This document shows, piece after piece, positions 36,701 through 47,700 of a DNA stretch of 60,000 nt. This stretch comes from Nematostella vectensis. Its lineage: Eukaryota; Cnidaria; Anthozoa; Actiniaria; Edwardsiidae. Every line of letters starts with the position of its first letter. Position 1 is the stretch's first letter. The notes beneath the pieces were generated by a model. It did no database searches. It was not told the DNA's origin and saw nothing but the letters and a program-made list of their open reading frames with translations. Where the stretch lies: the NCBI RefSeq assembly GCF_932526225.1, contig NC_064034.1, positions 10,171,387 to 10,231,386 on the forward strand, read 5' to 3'. The position numbers and the translations under genes were made by a program.

Positions 36701-39700
36701 TCAAGTGGAAAAACTAATCAGGTGAAAATGTGTGTGTACAGTAGACCCATCTAAATAAGACTTGCATACAAGGGATGCAACATAAACAGGACAGTAAGTC
36801 TGTGTACAGAAGACCCATCTAAATAAGACTTGCATACAAGGGATGCTGGATAAACAGGACAGTAAGTGTGTGTACAGAAGACCCATCTAAATAAGACTTG
36901 CATACAAGGGATGCTGCATACACGGAACTGATTTCTAATTCCCTTATTTTTATCATTTCCTATAAAATAACCTCATTCGTGAGGGATTTTATAAATAACA
37001 GACAATAATTTGTAGATCTGTTATAATTCTACAAAATTTGTCATGTGCCTCAATTATGGTGACTTGGCCACCATGTTTGAACAAAACTCTGGTAGATCTC
37101 CTCTGACCCTGTCCTGGTTGACCTAATGGCACTGGTTTTGCTCTCTATATTTTTTGTACTTGTTTGCTTGGACATGATTACACTGTCTTTTGTTGTAAGT
37201 ATTATAATGTTGTAAAATTTCTTAAGTTCCTGATCTTGTTTTTACAGACCAACTCCTTCAGTGGCTACACATCTGCTCTTGTCATGGCTGTCACCAAGCT
37301 AATGAGATACCTTAAAGAGGTGAGGACGAAATCATTGCTTGTGTAGTAACTCAAGGCGGGTTGTATTATTCAATATAATTTACCTATTGCTCCTCTCATG
37401 CAATACCTTTTGATCCATTTTAGAGTGAGATACAAAGAAGAGCTGAGGCAGTTATTAGAGACCAAATACTGCAGGGGTTTGCAGAGCAGAGAACTCTTAT
37501 TGATGCTTTGACTAATGTAAGTAGGCTACACAAGACAAATTTAAATCAGTATCCAAGGAGAAAATGTAGATATTCCCTAGGACTGTATTTTAAAGTGTTT
37601 TTTCTTCTTGTAGGATATTGTTCAGACCCAGGAACAGAACATGATTCTCCAAGAAGAGATGCATGTCTACCGTACCAATACAGACAACCAACTCCACTAC
37701 CTTACAGTAAGCTTACTTTTTTTAGTGCCCTTGTTTTTATCGGTCTGTTGACACATAAAAGTCTACAACACCCTCTAAAAAGGCTCAAATTCTGCAGCTG
37801 AAACATGGCAGTTTTGCCATTAATTATTTCTTTTTGAGTGCACAGTTTCTACTCCTAACCTGATTCATGCTTTAATAAACTGCTCCCATTGTGATTTTAT
37901 TTATTTTGCAGCATGAGTTGCAGACTGTTCTGAAGAGTTTTGAATATCACACTGTCCAAAGCACCATTAATGCATTGCACTCTACCAAACCAGTACAACT
38001 CCACGCTGGTACCCGTGCAACAAAGTGTGACGAAGTACTTCCTGGAAATGATCTACCATCTGGTGAAAACCCAGTGGTATCTAGAGTGCAGACAGAAGGA
38101 GCATACATCCCGGTGTCTAGAGATGGTTATGATGAGGAGCAGTTTAATCTACCAAGAGGAGAAACAGAAAAAAATATTCAACCACAGCCAACAGTTTTAA
38201 GCAACGCAAGCCAGAAGGGTCCTACAAATCTGGAATCTGTGCATCAACAGATCAAGAATCCAACCTATCAAACAATACCAGAGCCTGATGCTTGGGTTCC
38301 TTCTCATCAACAACAGATTGAGAAGCCACCCTTTCAAACAAGACCAGAACTTGATCCATTGATCACACAGCACATGCACATAGATAATGCAACAAAAAAC
38401 ATTACTCCACAGCCAGAAAACAACCAATTACCAGGCAGCATTGCTGCTCCTCAGCAGCAAAAATTTGCACCATCCTATCAGTCCAATGTGAGTGTGGCAA
38501 CAAGTCAGCCACCCCAGCCTATGAGTCAGAGGGCGGATCCTCATAGGACACAGCCCTCAGTTGATGGCGCGTCATATGTGACTTTTGACCATAATAACAA
38601 CGTCAGGCTTCAGTCCATGGATCCGTTCAATCCCCAGGCCTACCTAGCTCCCGTCACATCTGTAGGGGTATTAGGTGTGTCTAACTTTCAAAAACACAAT
38701 ACAGCTAACACTAGGAACAAGGAACAACCCATGAACCATGTGAGCCTTGGGTATCAAAAAGCACCAAAAGGGAGTAGCTTTGATTCATCTGCACCTTTGA
38801 GTAGTACAAATGGCACATCCTATCATGGTGGCAAGCCATCTAAAAATACAGTCAACATGCAACCATATTTTGCACCAGTTTGGGGATCCAATACCAATAC
38901 TACTACGACTACTTCTCCAAATATGTCTTCAACAAACTATACCTCAAGTGTGTTGACTAAAACTGTTATCACATCAGATGATTATTCTAGAACTACAAGG
39001 CCAGAAAGCACATTGATGACCCAAGGGACTTCACAACAAACCTTGTCACAGCCTGTTGTTAGCAGTACAGAAAACGGACCTCTAACTTATCCAAACAATG
39101 AACTCTCTCAATCCCTTCTCAAGGATGCTGTTGCTAAGATGACAAACAGTGATTGGGACAGTAGGCGGGAGGAGTCATTCATTGCCAGGTCATTCCTAAA
39201 AGAGCAGCAAGCTACCGAGCAGTTACGCCAGAGGCTTGAAGTGATTGCGCGCAAGCAGAAAGACATAGCAGCTACACGGGCAGGACTTGCGACTGGGGTG
39301 AACCGGAATAAACAACCTGTTGTTGAGATACCTGCAGGTAAGTTTCTTTCCACTTAGATTAGCCTTTGAATAGGCTCACCTTGGTTGTTATTCAGAGGTT
39401 TAAAGGTGTTCAGGAGTCTTGAGGTGTGTGGTCAAGGTCAGAGTTCTTTGGGCATGAGTGCACAAAAAAAAGTCTGCGTGCTAGGGAACGAATTCCCAAG
39501 CATGTCTGTGTGTGCTTCAAACAATGTCAAAATCTCCTCTCTAGCTCTACATTTTCCTAAGCCTATTGGTTTATTACCAACCCAAGCCAAGCACCTATCT
39601 GCAGGCCATCAAATTGCCCTCTCATATACAATCATTTTCATGTTTTTTTTTTCAGGCCACTCACAGCAGCCACCCTCCCCACATGTGCACTTTAAGGACC

Positions 39701-39891
39701 CCTTGGTAGCCCCTAATCAGTCAGGGTCTGACCCTCCCAAGAAGTCCCCCAGTGTCTCGCCCATCCCATTCAAGGTCCCCATGGTCCCTCCTGTACATAA
39801 GGTAGATAAGGCAGGAAGGGGGCAAGAGCGACGTGTTGTGGTAAACCTGCCGTCTGCATGGTCAGACGTGTCATCTACATTATCATTATGA
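33799..39891 (+). CDS. SPICE1: SPICE1 orthologue (spindle and centriole-associated protein 1, CCDC52), 14 exons, 1014 aa
   Basis: Exons: 33799-33930, 34331-34378, 34535-34687, 34775-34846, 34922-34983, 35386-35786, 36213-36282, 36410-36518, 36644-36721, 37248-37319, 37424-37516, 37614-37706, 37912-39337, 39656-39891; phases agree throughout. The N-terminus has a basic stretch, KPEWD, then an EVRHRHEAHKSKN block and ILYGRDQFQDVLAESDRT. A central coiled coil follows (MVENLEDEIAEYEMETGRES, LMRYLKESEIQRRAEAV, RTLIDALTNDIVQTQEQN). Both regions match human SPICE1, which acts in centriole duplication and spindle architecture. Exon 13 (475 codons) is a long Q/P/S/T-rich, probably disordered region with PSYQ- and PTYQT-type motifs, and explains why the protein exceeds the roughly 850 residues of the human form. 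The last coiled segment is SFLKEQQATEQLRQRLEVIA. Intron 7 carries a SINE and intron 9 a short tandem repeat at its donor. Confidence 0.9.
35965..36127 (-). mobile_element. tRNA-derived SINE in SPICE1
   Basis: On the minus strand the head reads GGGGAGATTGGTGGCGCAA with a polymerase III A box (TGGCGCAATTGG, 36105-36116) and, about 40 bp on, a B box (GGTTCAATTGCC, 36053-36064). A body continues to about 35965 and ends in pyrimidine-rich sequence. The acceptor stem does not pair as a working tRNA should, so a SINE is more likely than a tRNA gene. It lies in SPICE1 intron 6, between exons 6 and 7, antisense to the gene. Confidence 0.7.
36722..36922. repeat. 68-bp tandem repeat at the donor of SPICE1 intron 9, about three units
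   Basis: GACCCATCTAAATAAGACTT occurs at 36744, 36812 and 36880, a period of 68 bp. Exon 9 ends AATCAG|GTGAAAATG; the second and third units have AAACAGGACA|GTAAGT at the corresponding place, before the shared TGTGTACAG. Each unit therefore carries a donor-like site, and the copies (GTAAGT) are closer to consensus than the true donor (GTGAAA). Confidence 0.85.
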
Positions 39892-40233
39892 ACTCCTGGA
39901 ATATGAAGGACATCAGTGACTAATTCCATTATAATTTATTTTATTCAATGTTCTGTTTAGGTCCAGCAATTATATATTACATAAATTATGAGTAGATGTC
40001 AAAGAACAATTTTTTTTACTGCAATGAGTTTGTGTGTCATAGTAAAATAGGTTCGTTATTTGTAATATTAGCTAACCATTAACCATTGGTATGTCATTCA
40101 TTTAAAATCAAACAAAAGACAAATTTGTGTGTGCATTTTTTAAATCAGATTATGTATGTAGGTAACACTCAACTACTGTAGGGGTTCGACTCGAATGAAA
40201 AGTATTGTAAAAATGCTACCCTCGCCCTTGTTA

Positions 40234-40239
40234 AATAAA
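40234..40239 (+). terminator. Candidate polyadenylation signal of SPICE1
   Basis: AATAAA about 340 bp after the SPICE1 stop codon, in A+T-rich sequence. It is the first canonical signal on this strand that I noticed; the cleavage site cannot be seen. Confidence 0.4.
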
Positions 40240-40622
40240 CAACATTTTATTATATTATAGTCTTCTGAAGGGGCAATCAAGCCTCTCATTTTCACAATAC
40301 TGGCTACAGACATTTCCAATGTTCAAAATGTCATGTGACTCTTTATATATTTGCTTTCTGCATGTGTAGTATTTCAGGTGCATTGCAGAAATTTACAGTG
40401 GACTGCTTGTGGAGCAAGGCAAATAAAAAATCCAGCAACTTTTTCTTTAGAGGTGAATCTAAATGAGTCACATTTGGAACATTGAAAATTTCTTTTAAGG
40501 AGGACAACCTTTTCTACATCAGAAAGGGGCAACTCTGTAAAACGGTTCAGCTAAGGGTTATAACACTTAGAGCAAAACATTGTTCCTGAATTGTTGGATG
40601 ACCCTAAATAAGCTAGTTTGAT

Positions 40623-42367
40623 TTATTTGCCCTTGGCTTTCTTGCCCTTCTTTTTCTTGCTGGCAGCAGCCTGCTGTTGACTGGAATTGCCATCTGATTG
40701 GCCAGTTTTAGTTTGCCTTGTTTTCAGCTTTGGGATCATCTCACCAAGAAAACAAAACAAGGCTTTCCCTGAAACATACATAAGCGACCAGGTTTTATTC
40801 TGCGGTACATAAGTTTGTGTTAGACATCTTAGAACTGATTCTCTTCATCAAGAATGTGGGAGTATGGAGATAGCTGTGGTGGCTCAGCCAGATGCAAGCA
40901 GCCAGGTCCTAGGGTTCAATATGGATCTATGTAGGGGAGGGGTTGAGGAGTTATGGGGGTTGCACCCCATATGAAAGAAAAGACATGCTATAAAAATTCC
41001 TCATATCCTTCAACCCATCCTTCCATGAGAAAAAAAACTTGGCCCCCTCCATTCTACCTTGGGAATTGCAATTCCCTTCTTTTCTGGATAAGGATGTTAA
41101 GCTTGATTTCCTATCTCCTGTCATACTGTACTTTACTGACCAGTATTAGGGGATGGCTCAGGGTATCAATGACAGTGCTTACACATTAGCCTAGAACAGT
41201 CTGTGTCTACACAACATTGAGTGGATTTTTGCAAATATGAAGCACTCAGCCATTTTGTAACAAGAGCTACTGTATACACAGACTGCTCTGGCCTTTGACA
41301 GCAAAATAACAAAAAAAAAGCAAAGAATCTAAACATGTATGAATCAATCAGAAAGGGCCTATTTTCATTGAGACTTTGAGTTAATTTTTTGGCTCTCTGG
41401 CTTTACGGCCAAAGCCACTTTTTTATTTATGATTTTTATTTTTGATTTTTATTGAGTTTGTCACTCAAAATGTCTTGCGATTTCATAGTTGAAGTCGCAC
41501 ATGTCCTATAGATGACTACCAGGCAGCTACTTACTGTTGGGAATATCAGCATTAACTGGTGTACCATCAGAATTCTTAAGTTGAATTCTTACTCTTCCTT
41601 TACAAACTACATCCTTTGCACTTTCTTTGGGATAAAATTTATTGTTCTGAAATAGAAATTTAGTAGTGTGAGAAGAATAAGTCATGCCATACCAAGCCCA
41701 TGTGATGTAGCTTTATTTTTTATTTGCTATATTTCTGGCAAACGCCTCCCCATAATCCAAACACAGAAGGAATATGACATCTGCTTTTAATGGATTTAAG
41801 AACCATTTCCAGAGGATATCTTTGTATTCAGCCAAACGAGAAGACTTGTGACAACTCGTACACAAATCACAGGTTTTCAAACCGGGGTTGAGCCCTTTTT
41901 TGTCATCCTAGACAATACTTGGGAAAAAATCAATTTCCATCAGAAGATTTGAAGAAGCTATTATCTTTGACTATTCCTAGCCTGTTCAATCTTCAAAAAA
42001 TCAATTTCAAGATTCTATTCAATACACCAAAATCAATAATCTTAATTAGTTGATATTGATTGGATCAGAAGATAGATAAACAATTCACACAATCCTTCCC
42101 ACTTAGTCATATTGATGCATATCGATCTCAAAAATTAATAACTGATCTCAATCTTTTTGCTCTATTAAAGATTGCCAATACAATTACACTGTAGGTAATT
42201 TTATAAATTGAAATTGATTGATATTCATTATTGAATCTACATATTGATCACACCTACAAACTTAACATAAATAACTTTGTCAGAGTTAAACTTACCTCTA
42301 ATTCACAGGATAAATTTTGACTTGTGCAAATATCACGAATTTCTGTTACAGTAGGATTATCAACAGC
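40623..42367 (-). CDS. SRP19: SRP19 orthologue (signal recognition particle 19 kDa protein), three 3' exons; 5' exon not found
   Basis: Exons on the minus strand: 42367-42296, 41646-41535, 40768-40623, phases 0 and 1, coding for 109 residues: AVDNPTVTEIRDICTSQNLS..., NNKFYPKESAKDVVCKGRVRIQL..., and RKALFCFLGEMIPKLKTR... with a lysine-rich tail KKKKGKKAKGK-stop. This matches residues from about 37 on of SRP19, which binds helices 6 and 8 of 7SL RNA and primes SRP54 loading. The N-terminal part, including the conserved ICIYP and EGRRI motifs in one or more exons, was not found between 42368 and 44700. A possible start (ATG TCA GAT GAG AAC A|GTGAGT, at 43568) could supply the first few residues. 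The gene is convergent with SPICE1 and divergent from CEP78. Confidence 0.85.
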
Positions 42368-42657
42368 CTAAATGTGTTTAACAAAAACGAACATTATTAT
42401 ATGGTTATTAGGGGGAGCAACTATTATTTACTCATTATCCAGTGACAGTTTCTGTAAAGTATCAATATGCTTGTAATACTATATAATCACCCATCACAAG
42501 ACTCTGCATCAATATGAGAAATCGAACACAACAACAAAAAAAGGCTGGTTTCAATTACATCAAGTAACCAAATGACAATCTACTTTCAAACCTAACTGAA
42601 TACAAACATTGAATTTTTCTAATTGCACACAAAAAATCAATTTGTTAATAGAACTTA

Positions 42658-43965
42658 CATACCTGCCAACTCTCCTGGTTTTACCGGGAGACTCCTGGCT
42701 TTTTATCAAATCTCCCGGTTTATGACATATCTCTAATCAGTCAATTTGTTTTTGAAGTAGAAGTTAGATTTTACCCACAAAGTTCTGCAATTCATAGATC
42801 TGACATGTCAATCATGTGACACAAATAGCCAATCAGGATTAAAAGATGGTGCTATAACAGCCATGTGGTCCCACAGAGAGTTGGCAACTGACAGTGAAAA
42901 AGATTGGTTTGAGATATTTTTCTGCAAATCTGTACAAGCAAATAAGCATTGTCCAGTCAGCGTAGAAAGTGCTAGCCCTGTTTTTTTTTGACTGGGTACT
43001 TTTAATGTAGAGTTGGGACTCAGATTGTAGAAAAACATGTGTAAAATTTAAAAGGAAAAAACAAAAAGCAAACAAACCACAAGAGCAGTTTGATTCCTAC
43101 CATTAAACTTGTGATTGATATTACCTAGGTTACTTCAATTACATATAAGAATGAGACTATCGTTTGTATTTTTGCTGTAAATCTTGATGTTTGCCATAAA
43201 ACTTGTAGTTAGAAGTCAGACGTAACCGGTGAATTCAACTTTCTCTTTTTCTTTTCCCCGCATATAAATCACTGCAAAGTTGACAAAAATAGCTTTTAAA
43301 ACACATTAACACATAGTACCTACCTAAAAGAGCATTGCTTTATCTTATCATTTCCAAATTTTCGTATACTGAGCTGGATTTGTGCCATTTCCATTCAACA
43401 ACCAAACTTGTAGTTATCTTTTTTTATGCTTCTCTACCAAGCTTGGACACAAGACAAGTTTCCATTATGTTCAGTTACTGTGTTTTATTTCGCAAGTCGA
43501 AGGAAAACCCCTAAAAACATCTGTATTATAGATAAATCCGGGCAGGACTCACTGTTCTCATCTGACATGTTGTAAAATTTGTGGGACATTTGGGTTGCAC
43601 TTCACTGGCTTCTACTTGCTGCTTTCTGATTGGATATTCGTGCGCACGTTGGATCTATGAATTCTTATAGTTTGTATCCAAGTTATGACGTTTGCAGTTT
43701 TTTTCGATATAAATAATCAATGATCCTTTAACAGGCGTTTCTTCTAGACCACAGGACTACCGCAAAAGTTCTCCAAAGTTCTCGTGGGGGAACATCTCGA
43801 AAATTTAGATCAAAGTTTTCGCCATTTTACCACAGGGTACCCATTTATCATATTTTAACAAATAGATATTAACTGAGATTGTACAGTCGTTATATCGATT
43901 GATATATCCCGTCCCCCTCCCCCTAAAAACTCCCGTTTTTTTAAGCCTGGGAGTTGGCAGGTATG
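42658..43965. mobile_element. Inverted-repeat pair CATACCTGCCAACTC, possible DNA transposon
   Basis: A 15-bp perfect terminal inverted repeat (42658-42672 and 43951-43965) with further CCGGGAG/CTCCCG-type similarity just inside. There is no convincing target duplication, so these may be two separate element ends. The enclosed 1.3 kb has no transposase frame and includes the region where the SRP19 5' exon would be expected. Confidence 0.5.
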
Positions 43966-44707
43966 CGCTGAAGGTAATGTGTGTTATCGTAACGAGAGTA
44001 CCTTCGCCTTTGGTACACGTCGACCTTGACACACCGTTCGTCTACTGTTCAAATACGCGGGATAGACCGTCACCCATCTAGAAATAAACACCGTAATGAT
44101 TATATCACTATTAAAATCATCGAAAATATATCTCGTTCGTGCAGTTTACGGGTAGATTTACCTATCTTTAGACGCTGGGTCATCGCTCAAATACACCGCC
44201 ATCTTGCTTTCTTTGTACGAATGGGGTAAGACCGCTTAAAGCTCGCCTGCTCATTATCAAAATATAATCCCAAATTTCTGAACTTTTTTTCACACCTATA
44301 TAGAAAAAAGTAACTTTGTTTTTTTTATAACCAGCACAAAATTACAATGGATGTATATAACGAATGATAAAATTGTAAAATAAACCAAAGCTAGACTGCA
44401 TACATATATTTTGGGTTTCCTGTGTATGAGTCTTTGTTGGACAGCGGATCTCCAAAACAGACCGTTGGAGATTCTGTCTGCTTGTTTTGTCAATTTACGA
44501 AAGAAACTCTCAAAAGTAGGCTTTGAATTACTGTTTACGAAAAGTCCACTCACCCTTAGGAAATACAGAGAAGAGGATGGAGCTTAACTTGGCCTCATGA
44601 ACGTGTGAAAAGCGGCTGCTTAAGCTGTTTTTCTCTATGAATTTCAAGTGAATCTGGGCCAGCCGCCATCAAGGTTTCTACAACTATAAACAATAATTTG
44701 GATATCC
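43966..44707. other. Region upstream of CEP78
   Basis: Presumed 5' UTR and promoter of CEP78 and possibly of divergent SRP19. I recognise no coding exon. No TATA box is clear. Confidence 0.4.
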
Positions 44708-47700
44708 ATGATGGATACTGTGCGGAAGCACCAGAGGAACGCCATAGATTATGGTTTCTGCTACGAGAATCTGTGTGCTTTACAGAACTTGTGTCCCTTG
44801 CCTGCAGTGACGGCAAATCTGGATGAACATACTATAGACTGTAACGCGGACCGGGTTCGACAGCCAGACTGGGCGCCCATACTGACGGCTCTAAAGATTA
44901 ATAAGACCTTAAAATGTGTGGCATTTAGAAGCTTCTGGCAGCAAACACTTTATCCAGACACTGGTAGGTCAAAGATGAGTGTATCATGAATCAGCCGGGT
45001 TCAGTCAACCTTACTGAATCAAATGACAGCTGCATGTAACATGGTTCAGGTCGCACAAGACTTGCTCAGAAGATGTCATATATAGAAGGTTTATTAGATG
45101 ATACCAACCAGGGGTGGATCTAGCTTTTTGCTGAAGGGGGGTTTCTGGCTCCATAACTAAGGGGAAGGGGGTAATTATTTTTTGTAACATATAGCTTTCT
45201 GGCAGTCCAAAGGGGGGGGATAAACCACCTTAAACACGAACACGCACTATAAATGGGATAGCTCGGCCCCCTTTTTTGCAAGCTCTTGCACAAGTTGTCG
45301 TCATTCACAACTAGACTTCAATGAGTATTGTTGTTTCAGCATGTTAGCGATGCTTGTCTTCCATAGACCATTTCCTCCATGTCATGTCAATGTCACTTGG
45401 CCCATTAGAAGCCCCCACCCACCCCCCCCCCAACCCACCCCCTGTAATCCCACAAGATCACTCAGTTTTAAAAGTGTTGAATAAATAAACAAGTTAGCCA
45501 ACTATTAACCTTTTCCTATGGGTGTATTAAATGTACTTTCAGAACTTTCAGAGCAAAAATTGCTGGCATTGAAAAAGAAAACTCCTCCAATTAGAAGTAA
45601 AGACATGACTTATAAGCTATGCAGGTAAAGTTTATGATCACGGCACTTTGGATCTTGGTATATAACCACAGGGAGATCAAAAGGCGACTTGCACCAAGAA
45701 GTCATGTGACTTTTTGAGTGGTAAATTCAAGCCAAGATAAACACAGAAATGACTGCACCTGTCACACTAGGAATTGACCAAAAAATTAAATCCCTCAATG
45801 AAAATATACTGCATGAATGACAAAGAAACTTTCTGGTTGATCCGTAAGCACTAGCTTTTTGTAGTTGTTATTTTGCTGACAGACAGAGCCCACACAAGCA
45901 AGTTTACCACCCAGTCACATGATCTGTTGAGTGCCATTTGAATGTTCGTTTTCTTTTGTACTGTTTATTTTGGTAACAATACATGACATTTATTTTCATC
46001 TTTTTTGACATACAGAATTATAAAGGATTGCCTTAGTAAAACAGAAAGACTCAACTGCCTTATTTTACAAGGTATTCCATTAAGGGAGAGAGATCTTGCA
46101 TGTCTTGCAAAGGTAAATGATTATAAGGTTCTACTACTGTTGGACCGTAACATTCTTGATGTATGTACCTACAATGATATTGTCTTATCTTGATAAAACA
46201 CTTCCCTTTCAGGGCATCACAAAAAATAGTACAATTCAGCACCTGTCTTTAGAGTTCTGCCAAATTGGAGACCATGGACTAGAGAGTAGGTTTTAATTCA
46301 ATTTTATTTTTATGCTACTAAAAATGAAGGGGACACCTTTATTATAGTAATTTTTATTTTGAAAGTAAGTTGCTGAGCTATATACTATCCATTTCTTTGT
46401 AAGTATTGTCCAATGCAATCAAAGGATCACAGTCAATCACTTCTATCAACTTCACTGGGTGTAACCTGACGTGGAGAGGGGCTGAGGAAATCGCAAAGAT
46501 CATCAGAGTAAGTACATTTGTCATGCTTTTTATTCTTATTGAGCCTCTTGCACTTTTAAGTGCAAAGACTTGCAAAGATCATCAGAGTAAGTACATTTGG
46601 CATGCTTTTTATTCTTATTGAGCCTCTTGCACTTTTAAGTGCAAAGACTTGCAAAGATCATCAGAGTAAGTACATTTGGCATGCTTTTCATTCTTATTGA
46701 GCCTCTTGCACTTTTAAGTGCAAAGACTTGCAAAGATCATCAGAGTAAGTACATTTGTCATGCTTTTTATTCTTATTGAGCCTCTTGCACTTTTAAGTGC
46801 AAAGACTTAAAAGTCTTTGCTGTTCTAGTTTCAAGCTACTCGTCGGCACAGTGTTGCATGGCAAGACAGTCTGCGTTACCGACGCCCTGATATGGACAGG
46901 ATGACGGGACTTAGGCGCATTTCACTTTGCAAGAACCCTCTAGTTAGTGATCGTGGCATGTCGTACTTGGCTGAGGCACTAAAAGATGATCTATGGGTAA
47001 AAGGTATACTACATATCTATCCAGACGTTCTTTTAGAAGATGGGCCATACTATAAAGAACAAATGTGTAAGGTCTTGTCCCACCTAAAAGACTGATTTTG
47101 TTATGATTTTCTATAACTGCCACTTTTATCACAACTGCCATTGCTACTTTTTTCTAATAATTAATATAATCCATATAATCGATGTGTGAAAATGTATGTG
47201 GTTTACCCACTTATGTTTGGGCGTTCCTCATGACACCATGGTCCTGGTCCAGATGGTTCGCTAGTAAGCCATGCTTTAAGTGTCAGAGTAGATTTTATGT
47301 AGTTTAAACAGCTAGAGAGGGCCATTAAATACTGTAAGAAATGAAAAATTATATTGTCTGGCCACCTTAAATATCAATTGTCTGCTACTCTCCATCAGCC
47401 ATTTATCTTCTCATGTTCTCCTTACCTGATTCAATATTTTTATATGAATGTGGTGTGTTTTTTTAGCTCTAGATCTTCAGCAGTGTGGAGTGAGCACTGA
47501 GGGAGCCATGGAGTTCCAACCAGTCCTCAAATTCAACACCACAATCACTGTTCTGGATCTGCGACTCAACCCGCTCATAGGTATGTATATAAGAATTATC
47601 AATATGCTTAATGGTGGTATTGGAGTTTGATAGTAATTTCAGTTGTGTTATCAAATTTATGTTCAATGACATAGAGTCTAAGACAGCACACACACAAGAT

